Positions 43,112-52,900 of a DNA stretch of 64,000 bases are shown one piece after another (position 1 is the first letter of the stretch; every line of letters begins with the position of its first letter). Under the pieces are notes generated by a model. It did no database searches. It was not told the origin of the DNA and saw only the letters and a list, made by a program, of their open reading frames with translations. Both the position numbers and the translations under genes were made by a program. Source of the DNA: Leishmania infantum JPCM5 (Eukaryota; Euglenozoa; Kinetoplastea; Trypanosomatida; Trypanosomatidae); assembly GCF_000002875.2 (NCBI RefSeq), contig NC_009277.2, forward strand, positions 250,501 to 314,500, given 5' to 3'.

Positions 43112-45913
43112 ATGATGCTTTCTGCCTCATCCTCGAGCTCGTCGAGTCGGTGGGGGCCACCACTCGAGCGGCCAGCATCTCCGCAGCATCCGCAGCAGCA
43201 GCAGCAGCAGAGGGTGCTGCAGGGGAATGCCCATTTTATGTCTCTCCTGCAGCGACCTCGAGAGGGTCCTCCGCTGCCCCAGGTGCCCGCGGACAACGCC
43301 GTCCCTGCCCCGCGTGTCGCCGCCCCCTTGCCGGCGCAGGAGCAGCAGCAGCCGTTGCCGTCCCACAAGCCATCCTTCACTGCGACCGCTGCGGTCCTCT
43401 CGCCGAACGCGTTTGTGCAGGCGCCGCCGCAGCTGCAACGTGAACGCGAGCATCCGCAGCACCGAAGTGTGCCGGCTGATGGCACCAGCGCAACAGCGAC
43501 GAGTCGTGGCGGTGGCGGTGACATCGACGACTCATCTTCTGCCCCGAGCGATGCCAGCGTGCCAGCGTCGTGGCCGTGCGAGAGCTCTGCTCTACCGCAC
43601 CACGATGAAGACAGCGGCAGGTCTAGCGACGGCACGTACCAGTTCACCACGACCAGCTCCACGATGACCGGGCGACGCCCGGTTTCACCCGAACACACTA
43701 CATCAGTGAGGTCGAGCGATGATACGACGTGCTTGGTTGACCTGCGGCGGCGAGATGCCGCTCAGGTTGAGAAGTGCGACCGTAGGCGTCCAACAGCGCC
43801 GGGTGCCGTCGGCGCCAGCGCCGCTGTTGTGTCACCATCGTTTTCGACGTCGTCGTGCGGGTGCCCATCGAATTGCGCGTGCCGAAGCGACGCATCAGAC
43901 GACGACGTCTTTGGCGTTTCGGTTGATGCTCACGGAAGAGCGAGACCGGCGTGGCGTGTGCGCCCTGCAAGTTGGCCACGCGCGGCCAGCGCCGATGAGC
44001 GACTTGACGCGTGCACGGACTGCAGAGAGAGAGCTGCACAGGACATGACACGCTGCAGTGACGCCTCCTCGGAGACAGGCACGACACCGCTGCAGCGGAG
44101 CAGTGAAGAGGACGGCGACGACCTCTGCAGCTCCTGCCGTCAGCACCGCTGTGATTGCGGCCATCCTTCCTTTGAGTGGCGCCGAGCTCAGCGCGGCGAC
44201 GGTGAGTTTTCACTCAAGCTGTCGAGTCAGGGCAGTTCCGAGGGCGACAGCGGGAGTGGCGAAGACGCTTCGCTGTGTAGTCTCTGCAAAGACGCCGCAC
44301 GCACACGTGCGGTGCACCAGGCCGGTGCTGCCGCATTCTTCGCTCACCAAGAGGACCCGTTCAGCGAAGCCGTGCGCGAGGATAGACGGTGCGCGGGGGT
44401 GCCCCCGCTCTTACGCCTTTCTACTCCATCTTCCTCCGCTTCTACCAAGCGCGGCAGCGCGAGCGACGCCGTGACGATGGCGCAGCGCGAGCGGGCTGAT
44501 CGACGAATGGTATACATGCAGAGCGCCGCCGCACTCGCCAGTGACGCAGGCGGTGAGCGCCGTGGTGCGCACGACGCTGCCGTTGCAGCGGTAAGAGGGC
44601 TGGATCGTTGCACGGGCAGCACGCAGACAGACACCGTCGCCGCAGCTGCGGCGACGGCTAGTCTATCAGAGGAGCAGCGCCGCCTCCACGCGGAGCAAGA
44701 GGCGGCGGCGCTGAAGAGCATCGCTGCTGCTCACGTCGCCGAGGTGACACGGCCACTGCTGCAGGGCGAGCTGGCCAGCTTTGAGGCCCGCGCGGCCGTG
44801 CAACAGCAGGCGCGCTTCGATGTAGTGGAATCGCAGCTGCGGGTGTACCTTGACGAGTTTCGACAGCGCATGCAGGAGCTGAGTGATCTCCAGATGCAGC
44901 AGCATGCTACTCGGCAAGAAGAAGCGGAAGCGGTACGGCGCGCTGCTGCCCGTGTCGACCGTGCCACCTCCCCGATGGACAGTGCTCTCATCGCAGAAGC
45001 GGCTGCTTCCACCCCGCAAGCTGCTCCGTCGCCCGTGCCACCACAGCGCACCGTCGGGACACAGCACTCGGACGGAACCCTCGAGTTGTTGACAGTCGTG
45101 CGCACAGAGGCCGCGTCATGGATGGCGCAGCTGCTTTTCTCCATCGAAGCCGAGCGACGCGATGCCGTGATGCAGGACGAGGCCGAGTCTCGCGACCGGC
45201 TCCTACACGTTATGGAAGAGCCTCGCCGGCGTCAGCTGCTGCGCTATCAAGCGGAACTGCTCCACTGGCAGCAAGAGTGCGCGGCAGTACGTCACCGAGC
45301 CTCCTTCGCGTCCGATTTACTCGCGCTGGAGCTACGTGAGCGGCTTGTGCGGCAAGAGCTGAATGAGGAGGCGTCCGTGGCGCGGCGCGAGCTCGGCGAA
45401 GCCTTTGAGCGGCAACGCTGCCAAGCTGCGGAGGCGGCGGCGCACTCTCAAGTGAAAGCACTCGAGGACGAGCTCGTCAAGGTGCGATCGAAGTTGTCCA
45501 TTGTTGAAGCCGAACACGCCGACACCCTCGAGCACGCGAAGCAGCTTCGCCTGCAGCTTATCCACGCGTTGCGCATGCCTACCGTGACGCTCGTCGATCG
45601 CTCGGGCGTGCCTGCAGCAGCTCGTTGCGCTGGTGACGCCGCCGCCTCCGCTGCGTACGCCTACGCCAACGCGACGGCAGAAACGGGGCCCGGTGACACG
45701 TTGGGCATGCGTGGAGACACCCAAGGCTGTGCTGATCGCGCTCTGAAGGCTCACGCTGCTTCATCGACGGGATCAGGCACCGGCGTGGCCGCGTGGCACA
45801 CTGTGCCGAGCGGGATCCACGAAGGACTGGAGGACTTGCCTGTGCATCGGCGCTTCGCCCGCGCGCATCAAGAGGCGCTGCGCGTGACTCGGGCACAGTG
45901 CCGCACCGTGTGA
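43112..45913 (+). CDS. Cys-pair and coiled-coil protein, unrecognised
   Basis: This is a 933-residue protein starting at a double Met. The first 230 residues are Ser/Pro/Gln-rich. Between about 240 and 400 there are several short Cys clusters, each with CxxC or CxC (for example Cys-Ser-Ser-Cys followed by Cys-Asp-Cys near residue 340, and Cys-Ser-Leu-Cys further on). They are spaced like zinc-binding pairs but fit no family I know. From about 518 to 820 the sequence is Glu/Gln/Arg/Ala-rich with heptad-like leucines, a long coiled coil. A cytoskeletal or scaffold role is a guess. The frame is clean and codon use matches the neighbours. Confidence 0.82.
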   Translation: MMLSASSSSSSSRWGPPLERPASPQHPQQQQQQRVLQGNAHFMSLLQRPREGPPLPQVPADNAVPAPRVAAPLPAQEQQQPLPSHKPSFTATAAVLSPNAFVQAPPQLQREREHPQHRSVPADGTSATATSRGGGGDIDDSSSAPSDASVPASWPCESSALPHHDEDSGRSSDGTYQFTTTSSTMTGRRPVSPEHTTSVRSSDDTTCLVDLRRRDAAQVEKCDRRRPTAPGAVGASAAVVSPSFSTSSCGCPSNCACRSDASDDDVFGVSVDAHGRARPAWRVRPASWPRAASADERLDACTDCRERAAQDMTRCSDASSETGTTPLQRSSEEDGDDLCSSCRQHRCDCGHPSFEWRRAQRGDGEFSLKLSSQGSSEGDSGSGEDASLCSLCKDAARTRAVHQAGAAAFFAHQEDPFSEAVREDRRCAGVPPLLRLSTPSSSASTKRGSASDAVTMAQRERADRRMVYMQSAAALASDAGGERRGAHDAAVAAVRGLDRCTGSTQTDTVAAAAATASLSEEQRRLHAEQEAAALKSIAAAHVAEVTRPLLQGELASFEARAAVQQQARFDVVESQLRVYLDEFRQRMQELSDLQMQQHATRQEEAEAVRRAAARVDRATSPMDSALIAEAAASTPQAAPSPVPPQRTVGTQHSDGTLELLTVVRTEAASWMAQLLFSIEAERRDAVMQDEAESRDRLLHVMEEPRRRQLLRYQAELLHWQQECAAVRHRASFASDLLALELRERLVRQELNEEASVARRELGEAFERQRCQAAEAAAHSQVKALEDELVKVRSKLSIVEAEHADTLEHAKQLRLQLIHALRMPTVTLVDRSGVPAAARCAGDAAASAAYAYANATAETGPGDTLGMRGDTQGCADRALKAHAASSTGSGTGVAAWHTVPSGIHEGLEDLPVHRRFARAHQEALRVTRAQCRTV

Positions 45914-46673
45914 TGCCTCTCCCGATGCCCGGAGCGGTTTTGTCGGGTCTTTTTTTTTGCTTTGCGATCGGCCGTGGCGCTCGCGCGTGTGCCCGGCGGC
46001 TGTCGCCTCCTCATAGAAGAGCACCATAGACCGTAACGGAGCGGCAGCGTGCCCGTTCTCCTTTTTTTCTCTCCCCTCGCCGACGGCATAAAAGTTTACT
46101 CGTAACAGACAGCGGCGTTTGCGTGTGCGAGGACGAACGCCGACGTGACCACCGTTCACAGCATGATGGCATGGGTCACGTGTAGTATTAGCGTGCGCGG
46201 CTCACCCTCTACGCCCTTCGAAGGGGCACGCTCGCTTCGCCGTCCTTCTTGCCGTGCCGCATCACCCCCTTCGCGTGCTTCGCCGCTGCCGGCGCACGCT
46301 CTTCGAAGGCAAACAGGGGAAACGGAAAACAAGAACGCTGATTTTGGCGCGCGTGCACATGCGCTCCGACTACATGTGCTGCGTCTCTCCGCGTGATGCT
46401 TCCGCCCACTTGATGCTCCACCCCCTCCCCCTCTTCCTCTTCCCCCTCACGTGCGCATGAGGCAAAGAGGGAAAGGCCAAATGTGCGGTGTGGCGCACCG
46501 CGCGAGCACACCTGGTGACCTCCCTCAACGTCTTCGCCCTCTTCTCGCCCTCTTCTCCTTCCCTCCCTTCTGCGTGCACCTCATGCAGTCAGCGTGTGTC
46601 TCGCCATCTCTCTCTCTCTGCTTGCTTGCAGCGGGAGGTGTGCGACTCCAGCAGCCACCGTCCACCGCTACCA
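45914..46673. other. intergenic spacer and leader, no gene seen
   Basis: A short spacer with a T-rich run near 45950 and a C/T tract before 46631. No gene-like frame is seen apart from the leader of the PAQR gene. Confidence 0.6.
46596..46631 (+). promoter_or_regulatory. trans-splice acceptor for the PAQR gene
   Basis: A run of TC repeats continues into CTTGCTTGCAG, with AG at 46630-46631. The first in-frame ATG after it is 46674, giving a 42-nt leader. This is strong support for that start over the upstream non-ATG extension. Confidence 0.6.
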
Positions 46674-48776
46674 ATGGACCGAAAACACACGAGACGCGCC
46701 GGCCTCCCCAGCCGGCCAGGCGCACCGCGTAGCGGCGATGACGGTGCTCCTGTTGCGCCAGCCGTGGCGATGCAGCGAGGCCGTGGAGGCTCTTCGTCGT
46801 CTGATGGGCCTTCTCCAGCTGTTCTGTCCTCTGCTGGGTCGTTGTGGTCGCGTGTGTGCCGCGAGGTCACCAGCTGGCGCCGTGGCACTGTCTCGATCCA
46901 CGAGGTGGACGCGTGGCTACGCTTCAATCCGTACATCCGCCGCGGCTTCCGACATCGCTTCTTGCGCAAGCGCGAGGCCCTCGGCTCGATCGTGCTTTAC
47001 TTCCATAACGAAACATTCAACATTGTGTCCCACCTGGCCATGGCGGTGCTGATGGCGCTGCTGCTGCTATGGCCGCCGCGGGTGACGGCAATGAGCAGCG
47101 GTGGTGGGGCGTCGGACATCTACGACGGAGTAGGCGGGGGCTATGGGCTGTACACCGCCGCGGCTTCTGCCGGCGGGCAGGGCGGCGGCGGCGGCGCATA
47201 TTTCGGCGAACACGCAGCGGGTGCGCCGTTTCGTGGGCACCGCAGCGAAGCAGCCGAAGTGCCGTCGTGGCTACGTGGGTTGCACGGGCTCGCAGCTGCA
47301 TCCGGCGCAACTGCGGCGGGCACTGACAACGACGGCACGCAGGGGTGCGCGCCTTCCGGTGATGAGACTGCCTTCCCACGGCATGTGCTGAGCGACGCCG
47401 CTGCTGGTGCCGCAACATCTTCGCCCTCATTTCGCTTCTTTGCCTCTCTCTCGGGAGACTCGGCAGCGCCATCGTCGCCGGCATGGATCGTGTCAGGCAT
47501 CGACAGCGCGCTGCCACCGCCGCCCATGAGCGTCGCCGCCCGTCTCTCCCTCTCCCTCACACCACTGGTGCTCGGCTTCCTGCTGACGTTTGTGATGTCG
47601 GTGCTGTATCACGCCTTCATGCCATGCTGCCGCTCCCGCCGCGGCTATCAGCAGCTCCTGCAGTGCGATGTCATGGGCGTCGTCTGCGCCATCTCTGGCA
47701 GCGCCTACGCGTACTTTACGTGTGGGATGCCGTGCGCCGGTGAATACGTTCAGGCATGGACGGCGGCACTCATGGTGGCTGCGACGCTGCTGTGCATCTA
47801 CGTTGTTGTTTTGGTGCCGATGTGGGGCGTGGTGGCAGATGTGTGTGCGCTGGCGCTGCACCTGGTGCAGTGGGTTGCAGCTGCCGTCATCGCTGCCGTG
47901 CTGGAGTTCTTGATGGGCCGTCCACTCCCCTCTGCGCCGCCATGCCCGCTACCGGTGCAGCGTGGCGGGCGTGACCGTGATAGTCAATCGCGCCCGTTGC
48001 CACCGCCAGAGCACCACTCGCGCCAGCACCTTCTACTAGCCTGGGTGCAGCAGCATCGACATCTATACTCCGTTCAACTCGGTGACGCGCCGACGGCTGC
48101 CGCGCCAGCGGTGGCGGCAAACACCAGCATCGATCTGGTACCCCTCAGCGCACTCCAGCGCTCCACCGTCGTCGGCGCCTACTGCCTCCTGCATCTTTAT
48201 GTGTACCTGGCGCTGGTCTATCCCAAGAGTCGCGCAGCCATGGGCGGGTTCACGCAAGCCACGCACTACCACAACGCCTCCTACGTGTGGCTATGCCTCG
48301 GCGGCCTCATCAACGCCGCTCGCTTTCCTGAGGTGGTCGTGTTTCACTGGACAAGACGAGCAGCGCGTCACACGCGGCGTGTGGCGGCGGCAGAGGCGGC
48401 CGCGCGGTGCGTCGATGAGCTAAGAAGGGATGCTGCTGTGGCAGAGATGGATGCACGAGGTGCACCGATGGCTTCGTCGTCGTCGCGTGGCTCTGCGCGC
48501 CCGCTTCGTGCCTCTCCTGGCGGCGTCGCAACCGAGCTGGCAGCGCAGGCGACCTCTGTGTTATCCACGTCTTCGCCGCCCGCCACCACGCCTACCTTGT
48601 GGGACCGGCTCTGCATCCCGAAGCTGATGGTCACCTACGTCGTCTCTGCCTCTACTCTCGACTATATCGGCAACAGTCACAACATCTGGCACGTGTGCAC
48701 CGCGCTGAGCGCCTTGTCAGCCATCCTCGGCGTCTACTACGACTGCATGGAGTACGACCTCGTCCAGTGCGGCTGA
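46674..48776 (+). CDS. PAQR-family (adiponectin receptor/hemolysin III-like) membrane protein
   Basis: This is a 700-residue protein with about seven hydrophobic helices. The entry motif His-Asn-Glu-Thr (from residue 111) lies just before the first helix, as in PAQR proteins. The second helix carries Ser-x3-His (His313), the next begins near an Asp, and the last begins His-x3-His (His669, His673). These three His match the zinc site of adiponectin receptors. The family are integral-membrane receptors or hydrolases, some with ceramidase-like activity. Typical members are 240-400 residues; here Gly/Ser/Ala-rich loops of about 130 residues after the first helix and shorter ones later account for the size. 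The ligand and the membrane are unknown. Some bacterial relatives are named hemolysin III by homology only; nothing here indicates a toxin. Confidence 0.82.
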   Translation: MDRKHTRRAGLPSRPGAPRSGDDGAPVAPAVAMQRGRGGSSSSDGPSPAVLSSAGSLWSRVCREVTSWRRGTVSIHEVDAWLRFNPYIRRGFRHRFLRKREALGSIVLYFHNETFNIVSHLAMAVLMALLLLWPPRVTAMSSGGGASDIYDGVGGGYGLYTAAASAGGQGGGGGAYFGEHAAGAPFRGHRSEAAEVPSWLRGLHGLAAASGATAAGTDNDGTQGCAPSGDETAFPRHVLSDAAAGAATSSPSFRFFASLSGDSAAPSSPAWIVSGIDSALPPPPMSVAARLSLSLTPLVLGFLLTFVMSVLYHAFMPCCRSRRGYQQLLQCDVMGVVCAISGSAYAYFTCGMPCAGEYVQAWTAALMVAATLLCIYVVVLVPMWGVVADVCALALHLVQWVAAAVIAAVLEFLMGRPLPSAPPCPLPVQRGGRDRDSQSRPLPPPEHHSRQHLLLAWVQQHRHLYSVQLGDAPTAAAPAVAANTSIDLVPLSALQRSTVVGAYCLLHLYVYLALVYPKSRAAMGGFTQATHYHNASYVWLCLGGLINAARFPEVVVFHWTRRAARHTRRVAAAEAAARCVDELRRDAAVAEMDARGAPMASSSSRGSARPLRASPGGVATELAAQATSVLSTSSPPATTPTLWDRLCIPKLMVTYVVSASTLDYIGNSHNIWHVCTALSALSAILGVYYDCMEYDLVQCG

Positions 48777-48867
48777 TGCGTGGCGTCGGCACTGTCTCGT
48801 TCTCTCGACCAGGGGAGAGACGGGGGCGGAGAGCGAGAGGGCGGAGCCCCCCTCCCCCCTCCTCCTC

Positions 48868-49610
48868 TTGCCTCGGAGCGAGCTGATGGCGGTCATGGGG
48901 CCCGAGCCGTGCATCGCTTTTCACGAGCCCCGAACTCGGAGCTCCAACACACCGAAGGCAACGTGTGGAAGCTCATCGACGTCTCCTCGGCGGCGTACAG
49001 GAAGCTGGCGAGCGGGGGCTTTGCCGGCTCACGACGGCCGCACCGTCTTGGGAGCGGTGCGAACTGAGATTGCCGCACTGCTCGCACGCGGGTCGCACCG
49101 CAGCCTCAGCCGTTGCCTTCCTGCTCCGACAAAAACGACCACCGCCTTACGGGGCTGCCCCTCACCCCCAATGCGACGTCTGCGTCATGGCACAAGACGC
49201 TGCTATGGCGCTCGCGTCCGCGAACCCCCCGGAGCAGGGCGGACAGCCAAAGGGACTGCCGTGCGCGGCACGCCGTGTGCGAAGGCCGCGGCGCGCTCGG
49301 GCCGCCTTGAGACGCGAGTCCGTGATGGCGAGCGTCATCGCGGACTCATGCTAATGGACACAGTGCGCAGAGCGAATGGTGCGCCCGCTTCCTCTCCAAC
49401 GAGCCAGGCCGCTGAACCGAACCGACGTGCACCGGATGCGCCGCGGCACGGCACCTGCTGTGGCGCGTCGTCTGCCGCTGCTCGCGCGAAAAAAAAAGAA
49501 AAAAGGGACGAGTCGATGGCACAAGGTTCAACGCCTTGAACCACGGCGCATCGTCCGCCTACCGGGCGACGCCAAGACGTTTGGTGGCATCGCACTTTAA
49601 CCGGCTAGAC
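48868..49610 (+). pseudogene. possible highly decayed gene remnant
   Basis: This stretch has gene-like base composition, unlike the C/T-rich spacers. Peptide-like runs appear on the + strand in all three frames without one intact frame. Examples are a run around 48960-49025 with Val-Trp-Lys-Leu-Ile-Asp-Val, and one just after it, in a different frame, with Thr-Val-Leu-Gly-Ala-Val. The one long frame here (223 codons, 48868-49539) starts at ATG but is Arg/Pro/Ser-rich with poor codon use. It could be an old pseudogene or just GC-rich 3' UTR. Confidence 0.3.
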
Positions 49611-49869
49611 AATGACGATGGAGCCCCTTCCCCCCTCATCCACACAACAGGCGCCTTCTCGTACCTCCTCCCCCCTCCTTCTCTCACACCAGCGAGGGTA
49701 GGCGTTCTACACGTACATAGATCAAGTGCTTGTGTGTGGGTGTGGGTGGATCGGGGCTATCAGCGCATCCAGCTGGCCTCGTGCGAACCGGCGCACCTGT
49801 GCTGACTCTCGCTCTCTTTATCTGGATCGCCCCCCTTCTTTGCTCCTTCACTCTGCAACGCGAGAGACG

Positions 49870-49873
<4 letters not shown>

Positions 49874-49907
<34 letters not shown>
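49874..49907. repeat. (CA)17 microsatellite just before a start codon
   Basis: Seventeen CA units end five bases before the ATG at 49913. Any splice acceptor must lie upstream of it, so the tract should be part of the mRNA leader. Confidence 0.85.
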
Positions 49908-49911
<4 letters not shown>

Positions 49912-49912
49912 A

Positions 49913-52900
49913 ATGCTTGGGCTGCACCATCGACATGAGCCGCTGGCACGAGAGCGTCTGCTACCACAGCTGAAGCCAGTACAGCTGCACGAGCTTGGGC
50001 AAGAGGTGGGCTCTTCGCAAGAGGCATCACAGCCATCAAGAACGCTTTCGCCGTCGTGCCATGTAGCCGCTGCTCGTCACAGCGCATGCCCGATAGGCAG
50101 CGACCTCTTCGCGAGCAGAGCCGCATCAGATGCACCCTTGCACCCATCGGCGCCGAAAACAACGCTTGCGCAGCTGACTCATCCGGGCCACATCGCTGGT
50201 TGTCCGCCTACCGAGTGGCCGTCGTCGTGCACCACACCGCCAAGCAGCGACGGAGAGGCGAGGGTGTTCTTGTGTGTGGACAACACCAGTGCCGCCACCG
50301 CAGCCGCCCCTGCTGCGTCGCGATATCCGTCCGCGTGGCAGACGTTGATGGCGGCCACACAGGCCACCACGACGTACGCGGCGAGCGTGCAGCAAGCGAA
50401 ACAACTCCTCCGCGACTTTGAGGGCTATCAGCGCAGCGTCGGTGCGTCACCGCTCAACCACGACCAGCGGCGCGCGAAACTCACACCCGGGTGTCTCGAG
50501 AGCGGCAGCGGTTCTGCTGGCACGACGAACTGTCCTCGCTTAGACGTAGATGCGCTGGGGCAGCGTGGCAGACCTTCAGCTACCATCTCGACCAAGGCGC
50601 GTGGGAGCGCACCCAGCTTCGGTACTGGGCATGCTGCGCAGCCGCCCCAGGCATCGCCATCTTCATCGCCGTCTCTCAGCTTCCCGCTTGACCCCGCTGC
50701 GTACGAGCTCGCGAGGCGGCGCTCCCTGCAGGCGCTGCACGACAACGCGCGGGCACGCGCCGCATACATTGATCAGGGGCTGCGGCTCTCACGGGCAGTG
50801 CACGCGGCGTTGTTGAAGCGGCCGGGGATGGCTATAGACGGCGTGGTTGCTATGGAGGGCTCATCAGGCCACCCCACGAGTACCGCAATGGCACATCACG
50901 ATGGACAGGCGCTTTCGCCCGCTGCGGGGGCCGGTGATGCGCCGCGGACCTCGAACGCCGCCGCGTCGCCGTCGCTGGCCGCCGCCGGCCAGCAAAAGAC
51001 GGATCAGCCGCCTATCGCTGCGGTGCCGGTAATGAGCGTAGCGGAGCAGGCGGCTGCCACGACAGAGGCGGAGCGTGCCCTGTCCCTTCTCTGCACCATC
51101 CGCGCGATGCGGCGGCAGACGGAGGAGCTGACCGTGCTGCTGCTGCACGCCTGTGGTGAGTATGGCTGCTGGTCGGTGCCCACCGCCGAGGAAGGTGTTG
51201 CCTGGGGGACGAGACGCACGCCGTTGCCTTCTTCACCGCTGCCGAGGCGCGTAAGACACTCGCGGCACCTTTTCACTGACCTGTTCATGGCAGCACCTCC
51301 GGCACCGGCCGCACCTTGCACATCCCCATCTGGGTCTCCCGTGGGCGTCAGCGATGGCCCCGCCAGAGCACATCTGCTAGATCTCCGCGCGGCGGAGGAT
51401 GCTGACAGGGCGCGACTCAGCGCTGCGAGCGTCTTCGCCAAGGAGTCGGCCTGCCGTCGCGAGAGGGCGTGCCGGGTGCTTCGGCAAGCGCTGCAGCAGC
51501 AACGGCAGCGATGGCCGCTGTCCACGGCGGCGGCCGCCACTGTGACCCTGGCTGCTGGCGCTGCTTTCTTGGAGATGGCTTTGGCACCGCCGCAGCGTGC
51601 AGTGCCGCCGCCACCGCCGATGTCTGTGCAGCTAGACCTCTACGCTGTGCAACAGTGTGCTCTGCACAGTTCGTCTCATGAGTGGCGACGAGGGGCTGCG
51701 CAGACGGCTGCCACCGGTGCTACGAAGACAGATGGCGCACCATCATCGGAGGAGGCAGCGTCTCCGCACGGCTCCTTACAGCAGCTGCTACACACCCTGA
51801 GAAGGCAGCGACCCCAGCTCCAGCGCAGCTACGATGTGCTCCACGCGGCTGCAGGGCAGCGACACCGCACAAACACCCACTCGTGCACTGACGAGCAGCG
51901 AGGGGTGCCGTCTCGCGAGACGACCACCGGAGTCACCAAGGCTGTCGAAGCGAGAGCAGTGGCGCACAAGACGCGCGGCACGTCGGCGGCCGCGTCTGAT
52001 GCACCACAGCAGGTCGAGGCGCCGCTGCTGCCATCTTCATCGCCCCCACTCGCAGTTACGCCTGACACGCTGCGCCACACACCTTCCTCCCTGCCACGGC
52101 AGCACTCTTCCACTACCCCCAGCAGCAGCTCACAGGCTTTGCCATCCTCCGACACGCTGCTGAGCTTGCCTGTGCAGCTGGCTGTAGACCACACGCGGCT
52201 GTGGGCGGACCCGCCGACGCCGTTGCAGCGGGCCGATTTCTCGCGCGCTGCAGCCGCCGCGCCGACGAGCACCGAAATATCTGGGAAGGGTGCAAGAATC
52301 CCGGTACAACAGGCGGGTCGGTCGGCGGTGGAGGACGCGAGCTCGCATCGCGCGAAGGGCAAGCCGGAGCTGGAGGCACGTATCGAGGTGGAGGTCATTG
52401 GTGGGAATGCGGGTGGAAGCCATGCTGCCGCTGGTGCGCCCCCATCCAACTCGACACAGGTGACTAGTATGCGGCGCACATCCTTGTCTTCGTCGACGCC
52501 CTTCCCTTCCCCCGCCGCCGTAGATGCGCGCGGCGGCGTCGTTGGTGCACCGCGAGAGGTATGTGAGGCATCATGGCAACCATGCGCGAACGCCATGCCC
52601 TCCACGCGCCCCGAGGCAGCACGTGACGTGGCAGTGAAAGAGGGGAAGCTGGCGTCCCAGCATCAGAAGGAGCGCCGAAGACGAAGGGGCGATCGAGGAG
52701 GCAGTGCCACCGCTGCCGAGCTCGAGGACTCTGTGTGGCGCCACCTCACGCGCTGGATCTCTCAGCAGCAGAAACGTACGGCGCCTGACGCGGCAGCATC
52801 GTTGTCATCGCTAGCGCTCAGCCCACATGACCTCAGCGCTGCTGCTGCGTGGCTGCGCTCGACGAGTCCGCGTTTTGCCATCAGCCAGACGGTCGCTGCT

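Larger units (their letters stand above)
48777..49912. other. intergenic spacer containing a possible gene remnant
   Basis: Most of this spacer is the candidate remnant at 48868-49610. The rest is C/T-rich leader ending in a (CA)17 tract directly before the next ATG. Confidence 0.5.

Noticed and set aside
46674..48776. Reading the PAQR gene as a hemolysin-type toxin because of the family name hemolysin III
   Set aside because: The name is historical. The motifs are those of a PAQR membrane receptor or hydrolase, and nothing indicates pore-forming or secreted toxin features.
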